NCBI GenBank assembly: GCA_040382055.1
Contig: JBEIGE010000013.1
Span: 1-64,000 of the forward strand
Origin: JBEIGE01 sp040382055
GTDB taxonomy: Bacteria; Pseudomonadota; Gammaproteobacteria; Burkholderiales; Burkholderiaceae_C
DNA length: 64,000 bases
Reading direction: 5' to 3'
Position 1 is the stretch's first letter; every line of letters starts with the position of its first letter. Below, one piece after another: positions 15,884 to 24,567 of the stretch. The translations under genes were made by a program, and so were the position numbers. The notes beneath the pieces are model-generated. The model worked only from the letters and a program-made list of their open reading frames with translations. It ran no database searches and had not been told where the DNA came from.

Positions 15884-18049
15884 ATGCCCCGTCAGCTTTT
15901 TGTTACCACCGCCCTGCCCTACGCCAACGGCAATTTCCATATTGGCCACATCATGGAATACATCCAGGCTGATATCTGGGTGCGGTTTCAGCGCATGCAG
16001 GGTCATGTGGTCAATTTTGTCGGTGCCGATGACACCCATGGCGCGCCGATCATGATAGCCGCCGAAAAGGCTGGAAAGACGCCCGAACAATTTGTGACAG
16101 ACATCGCCAGCGGGCGCAAGCAATACCTGGATGGCTTTCACATCAGCTTTGACAACTGGCACAGCACGCACTCCCCCGAGAACACCGCGCTGGCCCGCCA
16201 AATCTACTGCGACCTGCGCGACATTGCTGAGAACCAGGGCGGCTCGCTGATCGAGCGCAAAACCATAGAACAGTTCTTTGACCCGCAGAAGAACATGTTT
16301 TTGCCCGACCGCTATATCAAGGGTGAGTGCCCCAAATGCCACGCCCTTGACCAGTACGGCGACAACTGCGAGGTATGCGGCTCTGTCTATGCGCCTACGG
16401 ATCTGATCAACCCTTATTCGGTTTTGTCGGGTGCAAAGCCTGAACTGAAAAATTCAGAACACTTTTTCTTCAAACTCTCAGACCCACGCTGCGTGGCGTT
16501 TTTGGAGCAGTGGACGCAAGACGGCAAGTTGCAGCCCGAGGTGGCCAACAAAATCAAAGAGTGGTTCTCCGTGCGCACCAACCCGGACGGCAGCACCAGC
16601 GAAGGCTTGGGCGATTGGGACATCAGCCGCGACGCGCCCTACTTCGGGATTGAGATCCCCGACGCGCCGGGTAAATATTTCTATGTGTGGCTCGATGCGC
16701 CCGTGGGCTATCTGGCGTCGCTGAAAAACTGGTTTGACAAAGGTGGCCCCAAGGCCAAGCATGGTGACACCCGAAGCTTTGACGACTACATGGCCGCGCC
16801 AGACACCGAGCAATACCACTTTATCGGTAAAGACATCGTGACTTTCCACACCCTGTTCTGGCCTGCCATGCTCAAGTTCAGTGGTCGCAAAACGCCTGAC
16901 AACATCTTTGTGCACGGCTTTCTGACCGTGAACAACGGCGAGAAAATGAGCAAGAGCCGCGGCACCGGCCTGGACCCACTCAAGTACTTGAAGCTGGGCA
17001 TGAACCCCGAGTGGCTGCGCTACTACTTGGCAGCCAAGCTCTCAGCCCGCAATGAAGACATAGACTTCAACGCCGACGACTTTATGGCGCGCGTCAATAG
17101 TGATTTGATTGGGAAGTATGTGAATATTGCATCCCGTGCTGCAAAGTTCTTGCCTGAGGGCCGGTTGGTCGCGTCAACTGAAGACTCACACATCAAAAGC
17201 GGTGACCTCTTGAAGCAGGTTGCCGGTTATTACGAGCAACGTGAGTATGGAAAAGCTTTGCGCGAAATTATGGCCTTTGCCGACAATGTCAACTCACGCT
17301 TTGACGCTGCTGCTCCCTGGAAGCTCGTGAAGGAAGGTAAGTCAGACTTGGCCGCTCAGAAGAGCTCAGAAGCGATCCAAATGTTCCGTGTCATGACTGC
17401 CTGCCTGAAGCCAGTCATGCCTGGCGTGGCCACAGCCGTAGAAACCTTCCTACAGTGTGGCCCATTGAATTTCGAAAATGCAGCCACTCCGATCCCTGCA
17501 GGCCATCAAGTCGGCACTTACCAACACCTCATGCAACGCGTCACCCCCGAGCAGCTGGACGCACTTTTTGAAGTGAAAGAGGCTGAAACCCCCGCGTTAC
17601 CTGAACCAACCGCTCCTAAAAAAGCAGCAAAGCCTGCGCCTTCAGCAGTTCCCGCAGACCCCAACGCGCCCGGCGGCGAGGCGCTGGCGCCTACCATTGG
17701 CATTGACGACTTTGCCAAGATCGACCTGCGCATTGCCAGAATCGTGAACTGTGAGGCGGTAGAAGGCTCCACCAAGCTGCTGCGACTCACGCTCGATGTG
17801 GGCGAGAAAGACGCCCAAGGCCAGCCCAGCACGCGCAATGTCTTCAGCGGCATTGCCAGCATGTACCAGCCCGAGCAACTGGTGGGCCAGCTCACGGTGC
17901 TGGTGGCCAACCTGGCACCGCGCAAGATGAAGTTTGGCATCTCAGAAGGCATGGTTTTGGCAGCCAGCCATGCTGACGAGACAAGCAATCCGGGGATCTA
18001 CATCCTCAACCCCTGGCCGGGTGCCCAGCCAGGCATGCGCATCCACTGA
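15884..18049 (+). CDS. metG: Methionyl-tRNA synthetase
   Basis: 721 residues from the ATG at 15884 ('MPRQLFVTTALPYANGNFH'). A TTG eight codons upstream (15860) is possible, but neither has a clear ribosome site. It charges tRNA-Met in the cytoplasm. Class I signatures are the HIGH-type 'NFHIGHIMEY' and 'GEKMSKSRG'. A zinc knuckle lies between ('CPKCHALDQYGDNCEVCG'). The last 110 residues are a Trbp111/EMAPII tRNA-binding domain ('IDDFAKIDLRIARIV'), joined by an Ala/Pro/Lys linker. The length matches two-domain bacterial MetG of about 700 residues. Confidence 0.96.
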   Translation: MPRQLFVTTALPYANGNFHIGHIMEYIQADIWVRFQRMQGHVVNFVGADDTHGAPIMIAAEKAGKTPEQFVTDIASGRKQYLDGFHISFDNWHSTHSPENTALARQIYCDLRDIAENQGGSLIERKTIEQFFDPQKNMFLPDRYIKGECPKCHALDQYGDNCEVCGSVYAPTDLINPYSVLSGAKPELKNSEHFFFKLSDPRCVAFLEQWTQDGKLQPEVANKIKEWFSVRTNPDGSTSEGLGDWDISRDAPYFGIEIPDAPGKYFYVWLDAPVGYLASLKNWFDKGGPKAKHGDTRSFDDYMAAPDTEQYHFIGKDIVTFHTLFWPAMLKFSGRKTPDNIFVHGFLTVNNGEKMSKSRGTGLDPLKYLKLGMNPEWLRYYLAAKLSARNEDIDFNADDFMARVNSDLIGKYVNIASRAAKFLPEGRLVASTEDSHIKSGDLLKQVAGYYEQREYGKALREIMAFADNVNSRFDAAAPWKLVKEGKSDLAAQKSSEAIQMFRVMTACLKPVMPGVATAVETFLQCGPLNFENAATPIPAGHQVGTYQHLMQRVTPEQLDALFEVKEAETPALPEPTAPKKAAKPAPSAVPADPNAPGGEALAPTIGIDDFAKIDLRIARIVNCEAVEGSTKLLRLTLDVGEKDAQGQPSTRNVFSGIASMYQPEQLVGQLTVLVANLAPRKMKFGISEGMVLAASHADETSNPGIYILNPWPGAQPGMRIH

Positions 18050-18074
18050 CGTCGTCAGTGACAAGCCCTGAACC

Positions 18075-18833
18075 ATGATTCCCTGGCTTCGCAACTTAAC
18101 CTCCATCGAGCGAACCAGTCAAAGCAATGTCCGCCTGGGAGCCACGCTGTGCTTTGTGGCGGGTGCAACGAATGCGGGTGGATTTCTGGCCGTTGGTCAA
18201 TACACCTCCCACATGACCGGCATCGTGTCATCGCTGGCAGATAACCTGGTGCTTGGGCAAATAGCCTTGGTCGTGTCGGGTTTTGTATCCCTATTGACGT
18301 TTCTTGCCGGTTCAATGACCACCACCTGGATGGTGAACTGGGCTCTGAGGCGCAACCTCAAAAGCGCCTTTGGCCAGCCCTTGCTGGTCGAGGCAGGCCT
18401 GCTGCTGGTGTTCGGATTGTTTGGGGGCACCATCAATTTTTTCGCCGGACTCTTTGTCCCGCTGACGGTTCTGGTTCTGTGCTTCATCATGGGCCTGCAA
18501 AACGCCGTGATCACCAAGATATCCAACGCAGAAATTCGCACCACCCATGTCACCGGTTTGATTACTGATCTGGGTATTGAGCTGGGCAACTTGCTCTACA
18601 TCAACCGTTTGCAGGGAAAAACCAGGGTTTGCGCCAACCGGAGCAAGCTGCGCATCCATCTGCTGTTAATTACCAGCTTTTTTGCTGGTGCCTTGCTGGG
18701 CGCATGGGGATTTAAAACCATAGGGTTTGTGGCAACCCTGCCGCTGGCTGTCTGGTTGATCCTGCTGGTTTGGCGTCCCGTGATGGATGACACCAGGCAC
18801 TGGCTGCAAAAGATTGCCCACATTCGCAATTGA
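18075..18833 (+). CDS. DUF1275 (YoaK-type) membrane protein
   Basis: 252 residues with about six hydrophobic segments. The N-terminal 'GATLCFVAGATNAGGFLAVG', followed by 'SHMTGIVSSLADNLVLGQ', is characteristic of DUF1275. Later 'GLQNAVITKISNAEIRTTHVTG' is also conserved in the family. It is an inner-membrane protein of unknown function, and transport has been suggested for relatives. It starts 26 bases after metG and may be co-transcribed with it. Confidence 0.85.
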   Translation: MIPWLRNLTSIERTSQSNVRLGATLCFVAGATNAGGFLAVGQYTSHMTGIVSSLADNLVLGQIALVVSGFVSLLTFLAGSMTTTWMVNWALRRNLKSAFGQPLLVEAGLLLVFGLFGGTINFFAGLFVPLTVLVLCFIMGLQNAVITKISNAEIRTTHVTGLITDLGIELGNLLYINRLQGKTRVCANRSKLRIHLLLITSFFAGALLGAWGFKTIGFVATLPLAVWLILLVWRPVMDDTRHWLQKIAHIRN

Positions 18834-18874
18834 ATGCACGACGCACCTTAAAATGATCCAAAGAGGTTTCACCC

Positions 18875-19081
18875 ATGAATATTTTTCGTCGACCTGACTA
18901 CCAATCCGAAGTCACCCAGTTCATAGACCAGCTCAAGGCCAGCAAGCCCCAGCTGGAAGCGCAGCAGCGCCAGGGACGTGACCTGCTATGGGATAAAACG
19001 GTGGATCGCAAGGCCTGGGCTGACTATCGTGCAGGCGAAGTGGCGCAACAGCCCTACGTTTACCAGACCGGCCAATCCTGA
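18875..19081 (+). CDS. DUF3460 family small protein
   Basis: 68 residues: 'MNIFRRPDYQSEVTQFIDQL', then a charged helix rich in Gln/Lys and an ending 'YVYQTGQS'. The pattern (F-RPDY near the start, a central 'LLWDKTVDRKAWADY') matches DUF3460, a short family found mostly in Betaproteobacteria and often next to scpA. AGAGG lies 10 bases upstream. It has no signal peptide or membrane segment. Function is unknown. Confidence 0.85.
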   Translation: MNIFRRPDYQSEVTQFIDQLKASKPQLEAQQRQGRDLLWDKTVDRKAWADYRAGEVAQQPYVYQTGQS

Positions 19082-19143
19082 CCACGCCTGGCTGGCCGGC
19101 CATGGGTAAATTACTTTTCAAACTGACTCATTGAATCGCGAAG

Positions 19144-20025
19144 ATGACCGATGCAATTGACGTCGCGCGTGCGGACGCCGCTGAATCTGCGCCATTTGCG
19201 GCCATGCCCGAGGTGGTGGACCATGTTGCTGTAGCCCGCCTGTATGGCGAGCCCCTGTTTGCCATGCCCAGGGATCTGTATATCCCGCCGGATGCCCTTG
19301 AGGTGTTTCTGGAGGCCTTTGAAGGTCCCCTGGACCTGTTGCTCTACTTGATCCGTAAACAGAATTTCAATATTCTGGACATTCCCATGGCGGGCCTGAC
19401 CCGGCAGTACCTGACTTATGTGGAGGAAATCCGCGAACGTAATTTAGAGCTGGCGGGTGAATACCTGCTGATGGCAGCCATGCTGATCGAGATCAAGTCC
19501 CGCATGCTGCTGCCAGCCAAAAAATCAGCGGATGACGGCGAGGTTGAAGACCCACGTGCCGAACTGGTGCGTCGTTTGCTGGAATATGAGCAGATGAAGC
19601 TGGCCGCGGCGTCGCTCAATGCCCTGCCCCAGTTTGGCCGCGACTTCCTCAAAGCCCAGGTCTTTATCGAACAATCACTTCAACCGCGCTTTCCGGATGT
19701 TCATCAGCTGGACCTTCAAGAGGCATGGCGCGACATCCTCAAGCGGGCCAAACTGGTCCAGCACCACAAGATTACGCGCGAGGAGCTCTCGGTCCGGGAG
19801 CACATGAGCATCGTGCTGCGGCGCCTGCAAGGGCAAAGATTTGTCGAATTTGAAAACCTGTTTGATCCGGCCAAGGGCGTACCGGTATTGGTGGTCACGT
19901 TTATCGCCATGCTTGAACTGGCCAAAGAGACGCTGATCGACATCACCCAGGCTGAAGCCTTTGCGCCGATTTATGTGCGACTGGCCTACACGCCCAATGA
20001 GCAGCTCATCCAACCTACATTTTGA
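19144..20025 (+). CDS. scpA: Segregation and condensation protein A
   Basis: 293 residues. The kleisin N-terminal part has 'FEGPLDLLLYLIRKQNFNIL', then 'GEYLLMAAMLIEIKSRMLLP', both hallmark segments of ScpA. The C-terminal winged helix follows 'TREELSVREHMSIVLRRLQG'. ScpA bridges the SMC dimer and, with ScpB, supports chromosome condensation and segregation on the nucleoid. ScpB is not in this window. The 55-residue N-terminal extension before the core is longer than in Bacillus ScpA but common in Betaproteobacteria. The end overlaps the proposed nadB start. Confidence 0.93.
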   Translation: MTDAIDVARADAAESAPFAAMPEVVDHVAVARLYGEPLFAMPRDLYIPPDALEVFLEAFEGPLDLLLYLIRKQNFNILDIPMAGLTRQYLTYVEEIRERNLELAGEYLLMAAMLIEIKSRMLLPAKKSADDGEVEDPRAELVRRLLEYEQMKLAAASLNALPQFGRDFLKAQVFIEQSLQPRFPDVHQLDLQEAWRDILKRAKLVQHHKITREELSVREHMSIVLRRLQGQRFVEFENLFDPAKGVPVLVVTFIAMLELAKETLIDITQAEAFAPIYVRLAYTPNEQLIQPTF

Positions 20026-21649
20026 AACCAAACCCGTGACTGAACTCGCCCATGATTTTGACGTCCTCATTGTTGGCAGTGGCCTGGCCGGCCTGAGCGC
20101 CGCTTTGCACCTGGCCAAGAGCCAACGCGTCGCCATCCTGACCAAGCGCCAGCTCAATGACGGCTCCAGTCGCTGGGCCCAGGGCGGGATCGCGGCAGTG
20201 ATGGACAAGGGCGACACGATTGAGTCGCATGTGCAAGACACCCTGGTGGCAGGTGCTGGTCTGTGCGATGAGGATGCCGCTCGGTTTGTCGTGACGCACG
20301 CGCCTGAAACTGTGCGTTGGCTGCAGGATCTGGGGGTTCCGTTTTCACTGGAAGACGGGCATCTGCACCTGACTCGCGAGGGCGGTCATAGTGAGCGGCG
20401 TATTGTGCACGCCACCGATGCCACCGGAGCGGCCGTGCAGCAAACCTTGATGGCCATCGTCCGTGAGACCCCCAACATCACGCTGTTTGAACACCACACC
20501 CTGGTTGACCTGATCACACTTGCCAAATTGGGCCTGGATTCAGGCTTGAACAAAGAAGCCGCCAACCGGTGCGTCGGGCTTTACGCACTGGACGAACTGA
20601 CCGACAAGGTGGTGACTTTCAGCGCGCCCAACACCATTTTGGCCACAGGTGGCGCAGGCAAGGTTTACCTGTACACCACCAACCCCGATACCGCCACAGG
20701 CGACGGCATTGCAGCGGCCTGGCGCGCCGGCTGCAGCGTGGGCAATATGGAATTCATTCAATTCCATCCCACCTGTCTGTACCACCCGCATGCCAAATCT
20801 TTCCTGATCAGCGAGGCGGTGCGGGGTGAAGGCGGCGTGCTCAAATTGCCGGAATCAGCCGGTGGCACCCGCTTCATGCCCGACCACGATGCCCGCGCCG
20901 AACTGGCGCCACGTGACGTGGTTGCCAGAGCCATAGACTTCGAGATGAAAAAGCGTGGTCTGGACTGTGTTTATCTGGATATCTCGCACCAGCCGCTGGC
21001 CTTCATCCAGGAGCATTTCCCGAATATTTACGCCCGCTGCCTGGAATTTGGCATTGACATGGCGCGCCAGCCGATTCCGGTGGTACCGGCTGCGCATTAC
21101 ACCTGCGGTGGCGTGGTCTCGGACCTGCATGGGCAGACCGATTTACCCGGCCTGTTTGCCATTGGAGAAACGGCTTGCACGGGTCTGCATGGTGCCAATC
21201 GGCTGGCCAGCAATTCGCTGGTGGAGTGCATGGTGTTTGCCCGCGCTGCCGCAACTGCCATTTTGGAATCACACGCGCCCGCCATTCCAACGCTGCCCCA
21301 ATGGGACGAAAGCCGCGTGACCGATGCGGATGAAGAGGTGGTGATTTCTCACAACTGGGATGAGCTTCGCCGCTTCATGTGGGACTACGTGGGGATAGTG
21401 CGCACGAATAAGCGGTTGGAACGCGCAGCCCACCGCATCGCCCTGCTGCAAGGTGAGATTGATGAGTTTTACGCCCGCTTCCACATTACCCGTGACTTGC
21501 TGGAACTGCGTAACCTGGTGCAAGTGGCGGACCTGATTGTGCGCAGCGCCCAGGCCCGGCATGAAAGCCGGGGTCTGCATTTCAGCCGTGACTACCCGAC
21601 TCTCCTGGCCCGTGCACTGCCCACCATCCTCGTTCCGGCCACCGCCTGA
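19997..21649 (+). CDS. nadB: L-aspartate oxidase
   Basis: About 550 residues. It oxidises L-aspartate to iminoaspartate with FAD, the first step of de novo NAD synthesis. The FAD-binding Rossmann motif 'DVLIVGSGLAGLSAALHLA' is near the N-terminus. The substrate-site segment 'SSRWAQGGIAAVM' and 'HYTCGGV' with 'ETACTGLHGANRLASNSL' are typical of NadB. The start is uncertain: ATG 19997 overlaps scpA by 29 bases, while GTG 20036 lies just after the scpA stop and gives a length closer to most relatives. NadA and NadC are encoded on the other strand 3-5 kb away. Confidence 0.94.
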   Translation: MSSSSNLHFETKPVTELAHDFDVLIVGSGLAGLSAALHLAKSQRVAILTKRQLNDGSSRWAQGGIAAVMDKGDTIESHVQDTLVAGAGLCDEDAARFVVTHAPETVRWLQDLGVPFSLEDGHLHLTREGGHSERRIVHATDATGAAVQQTLMAIVRETPNITLFEHHTLVDLITLAKLGLDSGLNKEAANRCVGLYALDELTDKVVTFSAPNTILATGGAGKVYLYTTNPDTATGDGIAAAWRAGCSVGNMEFIQFHPTCLYHPHAKSFLISEAVRGEGGVLKLPESAGGTRFMPDHDARAELAPRDVVARAIDFEMKKRGLDCVYLDISHQPLAFIQEHFPNIYARCLEFGIDMARQPIPVVPAAHYTCGGVVSDLHGQTDLPGLFAIGETACTGLHGANRLASNSLVECMVFARAAATAILESHAPAIPTLPQWDESRVTDADEEVVISHNWDELRRFMWDYVGIVRTNKRLERAAHRIALLQGEIDEFYARFHITRDLLELRNLVQVADLIVRSAQARHESRGLHFSRDYPTLLARALPTILVPATA

Positions 21650-21682
21650 TTGCCCACTGAATTAACGTCAAGAAAACTCATC

Positions 21683-22693
21683 ATGAACACTGTTGTTGAA
21701 CAAACCGTCACGCTACATCGCGCCAAGCCAGCCAACACCACTCCACGCACTCAGCCCCAGCGCTGGACTGTTGCGGCGGTTGAGCAGCTGTTTGAGCTGC
21801 CGTTTGCCGAATTACTGTATCGCGCACAAACTGTGCACCGCGAAAATTTTGACCCGGCGCAAGTGGAGTTTGCAACCCTGTTGTCCGTGAAAACCGGTGG
21901 CTGCCCGGAAGACTGCGGTTATTGCCCGCAATCCGTGCACTTTGACACCGGGGTTGAAGCTTCCAAGATGATGGAGCTGGCCGAGGTTCTGAACGTTGCC
22001 CATCGCGCCAAAGCGGCCGGAGCCACCCGATTTTGTATGGGCGCTGCCTGGCGCGCGCCCAAGGACCGTGATATTGAAAAAGTGGCCGAGCTGGTCAGTG
22101 CTGTCAAAGCCTTGGGGCTGGAGACCTGCGCCACATTGGGCATGTTGGAGGACGGTCACGCCGAAACCCTGCAGCAAGCCGGACTGGACTATTACAACCA
22201 CAACCTGGACTCTGCACCCGACTTTTATGGTGACATCATCACCACACGCGATTACCAGGATCGTCTGGACACACTGGCACGGGTGCGTAACGCAGGCGTG
22301 AAAGTCTGTTGCGGCGGTATTGTCGGTATGGGCGAAAGTCCGCAGCAAAGGGCTGGCCTGATCGCCGAGCTCGCCAACCTGGAGCCCGCCTACCCGGAGT
22401 CTGTCCCCATCAACCACCTTGTGCGGGTGGAAGGAACACCCCTGGCAAACCAGACCCCGCTTGACCCGTTTGACTTTGTGCGCACCATCGCAGTGGCTCG
22501 CATCACCATGCCCACCGCACGCGTTCGTTTATCGGCCGGTCGTCAACAGATGGGCGACGCCATTCAGGCCCTGTGCTTCCTCGCGGGAGCCAACTCGATC
22601 TTTTATGGAGACAGGCTGCTGACCACCGGCAATCCTGACACTCAAGCCGACCTGGACTTGCTGGCCCGATTAGGCATGACCCGAACGGCCTGA
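21683..22693 (+). CDS. bioB: Biotin synthase
   Basis: 336 residues from the ATG at 21683; an upstream TTG at 21650 is unlikely. It is a radical-SAM enzyme that inserts sulfur into dethiobiotin. The SAM-cluster motif Cx3Cx2C is in 'GGCPEDCGYCPQS', and the segment 'YYNHNLDSAPDFYG' is diagnostic of BioB. The remaining cluster ligands are expected in 'CATLGMLEDGH' and 'CCGGIVGMG'. No other biotin genes are nearby. It follows nadB by 33 bases and is probably in the same transcript. The stop codon lies at the start of a 10-base repeat tract. Confidence 0.95.
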   Translation: MNTVVEQTVTLHRAKPANTTPRTQPQRWTVAAVEQLFELPFAELLYRAQTVHRENFDPAQVEFATLLSVKTGGCPEDCGYCPQSVHFDTGVEASKMMELAEVLNVAHRAKAAGATRFCMGAAWRAPKDRDIEKVAELVSAVKALGLETCATLGMLEDGHAETLQQAGLDYYNHNLDSAPDFYGDIITTRDYQDRLDTLARVRNAGVKVCCGGIVGMGESPQQRAGLIAELANLEPAYPESVPINHLVRVEGTPLANQTPLDPFDFVRTIAVARITMPTARVRLSAGRQQMGDAIQALCFLAGANSIFYGDRLLTTGNPDTQADLDLLARLGMTRTA

Positions 22694-22733
22694 ATTGTCT
22701 GGCCTTATCTTGCCTTGTCTTGCCCTGTCTTGC
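22691..22733 (+). repeat. Imperfect 10-bp tandem repeat between bioB and panB
   Basis: Four consecutive decamers related to TGCCTTGTCT begin at the bioB stop codon (tgaattgtct, ggccttatct, tgccttgtct, tgccctgtct). The tract is pyrimidine-rich and ends about 50 bases before panB. No function is evident. It may be a slippage-prone microsatellite. Confidence 0.6.
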
Positions 22734-22785
22734 GTGAAGGAACGCAAGCCACACTAAACTCGCGTCAAATTCTGGAGCTCCTGAC

Positions 22786-23661
22786 ATGAATCCAATCTCA
22801 TCAGCCACTCCCTATGGCACCCTGCCGCATGCCAGCTCACCGGCCACGCGCAAGCCCATCAGTCTGCCTCGCCTGATGGAAATGCATGCCCGGGGTGAAA
22901 AAATCGCCATGCTGACCGCCTACGACGCCACTTTTGCCGCCGTGGCCGATGCTGCGGGCGTGGATTGCATCTTGGTCGGAGACTCACTGGGCATGGTCTG
23001 CCAGGGGCTGTCCAGCACGGTGGGTGTCACTCTGGAGACCATGCGTTATCACGTGGAAAGTGTCAACCGGGGCCTGCGCAGGGTTCAGGGCTCTGCCTGG
23101 ATCATCGGGGACCTGCCTTTCGGCACTTTTCACGAATCCAAGGAACAGGCGTTTCGCAGCGCCTCGGTACTCATGCAGGCCGGTGCCCACATGGTCAAGC
23201 TTGAAGGCGGAGGCTGGACGACCGAGATTGTCCGTTTTCTGGTGGAACGGGGTATCCCGGTTTGCGCACACCTGGGTTTGACCCCGCAAACCGTGCACGC
23301 CTTGGGCGGCTACAGGGTGCAGGGAAAAACCGAAAATTCAGCGGCGATCATGAAGCAGCAGGCCCTGGCTTTGCAGGATGCGGGAGCAACGCTGCTGGTG
23401 CTGGAGATGGTTCCTGCAGCCCTGTCTGCAGAACTCACCACAGAGCTCAAACACTGCGCCACCATTGGCATAGGTGCTGGCGTGGACACCGCGGGTCAGG
23501 TGCTGGTGCTGCACGACATGTTGGGCATGAACCTGGGCAAAATGCCCAGGTTTGTCCATAACTTTATGGTTGAAGCAGGCAGTGTGCGATCAGCCATGGA
23601 AGCCTATGTGCGGGCTGTCAAGGCAAAGACTTTTCCCGTCAACGACTTGCACGCCTGGTAA
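22786..23661 (+). CDS. panB: 3-methyl-2-oxobutanoate hydroxymethyltransferase
   Basis: 291 residues. It transfers a hydroxymethyl group from 5,10-methylene-THF to alpha-ketoisovalerate to make ketopantoate, the first committed step of pantothenate synthesis. PanB signatures are 'KIAMLTAYDATFAAVADAAG', metal-site 'ILVGDSLGMV', 'GAHMVKLEGG' and 'IPVCAHLGLTPQ'. The N-terminal tail before 'KPISLPRLMEMH' is about 20 residues longer than in E. coli, whose protein is 264 residues. panC follows after 35 bases, so the two form a pair. Confidence 0.95.
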   Translation: MNPISSATPYGTLPHASSPATRKPISLPRLMEMHARGEKIAMLTAYDATFAAVADAAGVDCILVGDSLGMVCQGLSSTVGVTLETMRYHVESVNRGLRRVQGSAWIIGDLPFGTFHESKEQAFRSASVLMQAGAHMVKLEGGGWTTEIVRFLVERGIPVCAHLGLTPQTVHALGGYRVQGKTENSAAIMKQQALALQDAGATLLVLEMVPAALSAELTTELKHCATIGIGAGVDTAGQVLVLHDMLGMNLGKMPRFVHNFMVEAGSVRSAMEAYVRAVKAKTFPVNDLHAW

Positions 23662-23696
23662 CGATGCGCCTGCTCCGATAACGCCCTGGCACGCCA

Positions 23697-24533
23697 ATGA
23701 AAGTTGTTCACACCATCGCCGATCTGCGCGAAGCGCTCGGCACCTACAAGCATCCGGCATTTGTACCCACCATGGGTCACCTTCACGATGGACACATTGC
23801 GCTGGTGCAGCAGGCTAAACCGCTGGGCGATGTGACGGTGGCCAGCATCTTCGTCAACCGTTTGCAGTTTGCGCCGCACGAAGACTTTGACACTTACCCG
23901 CGCAGCCTGGAGTCCGACTGCGCAAAGCTGGAGGATGCGGGTTGCGATCTGGTGTTTGCCCCCAGCGAAAAAGAACTTTATCCAGAGCCGCAAACGTTTA
24001 GCGTTCAGCCGCCTTCGGCGTTGGCCGACATGCTGGAGGGATTTTTCCGGCCTGGTTTTTTTACCGGGGTCTGCACGGTTGTTCTCAAACTGTTTAACTG
24101 TGTGCAGCCCCGCGTGGCCGTGTTTGGCAAAAAGGACTACCAGCAACATCTGGTGATCCGACGCATGGTTCAACAAATGGCGCTGCCCATTGACATCGTG
24201 GCCGGCGAGACTCTGCGTGCAAGCGACGGCCTGGCCCTGTCATCGCGCAATGTTTACCTGAATGATGCCCAGCGGCAGGAAGCAGTTCAATTGGCCATGA
24301 CTCTGAAAGCCATGGCCACCTCACTACAAAAAAATGAGCAGACTTATGAGGAAATAGAACGCGAAGCGCTGCAAAAGCTGACTGAACGTGGCTGGAAACC
24401 CGACTACCTGAGCATACGGCGTCGGCACGATTTACTGCCTCCCCATGAACCCAAGGGCATCCGGGAACCCTTGGTGGTGCTGGGTGCCGCGCGCCTGGGT
24501 CAGACGCGGCTGATCGACAACCTGGAAATCTGA
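23697..24533 (+). CDS. panC: Pantothenate synthetase
   Basis: 278 residues. It joins pantoate and beta-alanine using ATP, with a pantoyl-adenylate intermediate. The HIGH-like motif is 'PTMGHLHDGHIALVQQA', and the KMSKS-like loop is 'SDGLALSSRNVYL'. 'VAVFGKKDYQQ' and 'PSALADMLEGFFRPGFFTGV' are family-typical. Its substrate beta-alanine is usually made from aspartate by PanD, which is not in this window. It ends in a hairpin region facing the convergent nadA. Confidence 0.95.
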   Translation: MKVVHTIADLREALGTYKHPAFVPTMGHLHDGHIALVQQAKPLGDVTVASIFVNRLQFAPHEDFDTYPRSLESDCAKLEDAGCDLVFAPSEKELYPEPQTFSVQPPSALADMLEGFFRPGFFTGVCTVVLKLFNCVQPRVAVFGKKDYQQHLVIRRMVQQMALPIDIVAGETLRASDGLALSSRNVYLNDAQRQEAVQLAMTLKAMATSLQKNEQTYEEIEREALQKLTERGWKPDYLSIRRRHDLLPPHEPKGIREPLVVLGAARLGQTRLIDNLEI

Positions 24534-24551
24534 ACCTGACGGGCCCGCCTG

Positions 24552-24567
24552 GCCTGAGCCATCAGGC
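24552..24567. terminator. Hairpin between convergent panC and nadA
   Basis: GCCTGA (24552-24557) and TCAGGC (24562-24567) form a perfect 6-bp stem with a 4-base loop. It includes the nadA stop codon and lies 19 bases after the panC stop. It could serve both directions, but there is no T-run on either side. Confidence 0.35.
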
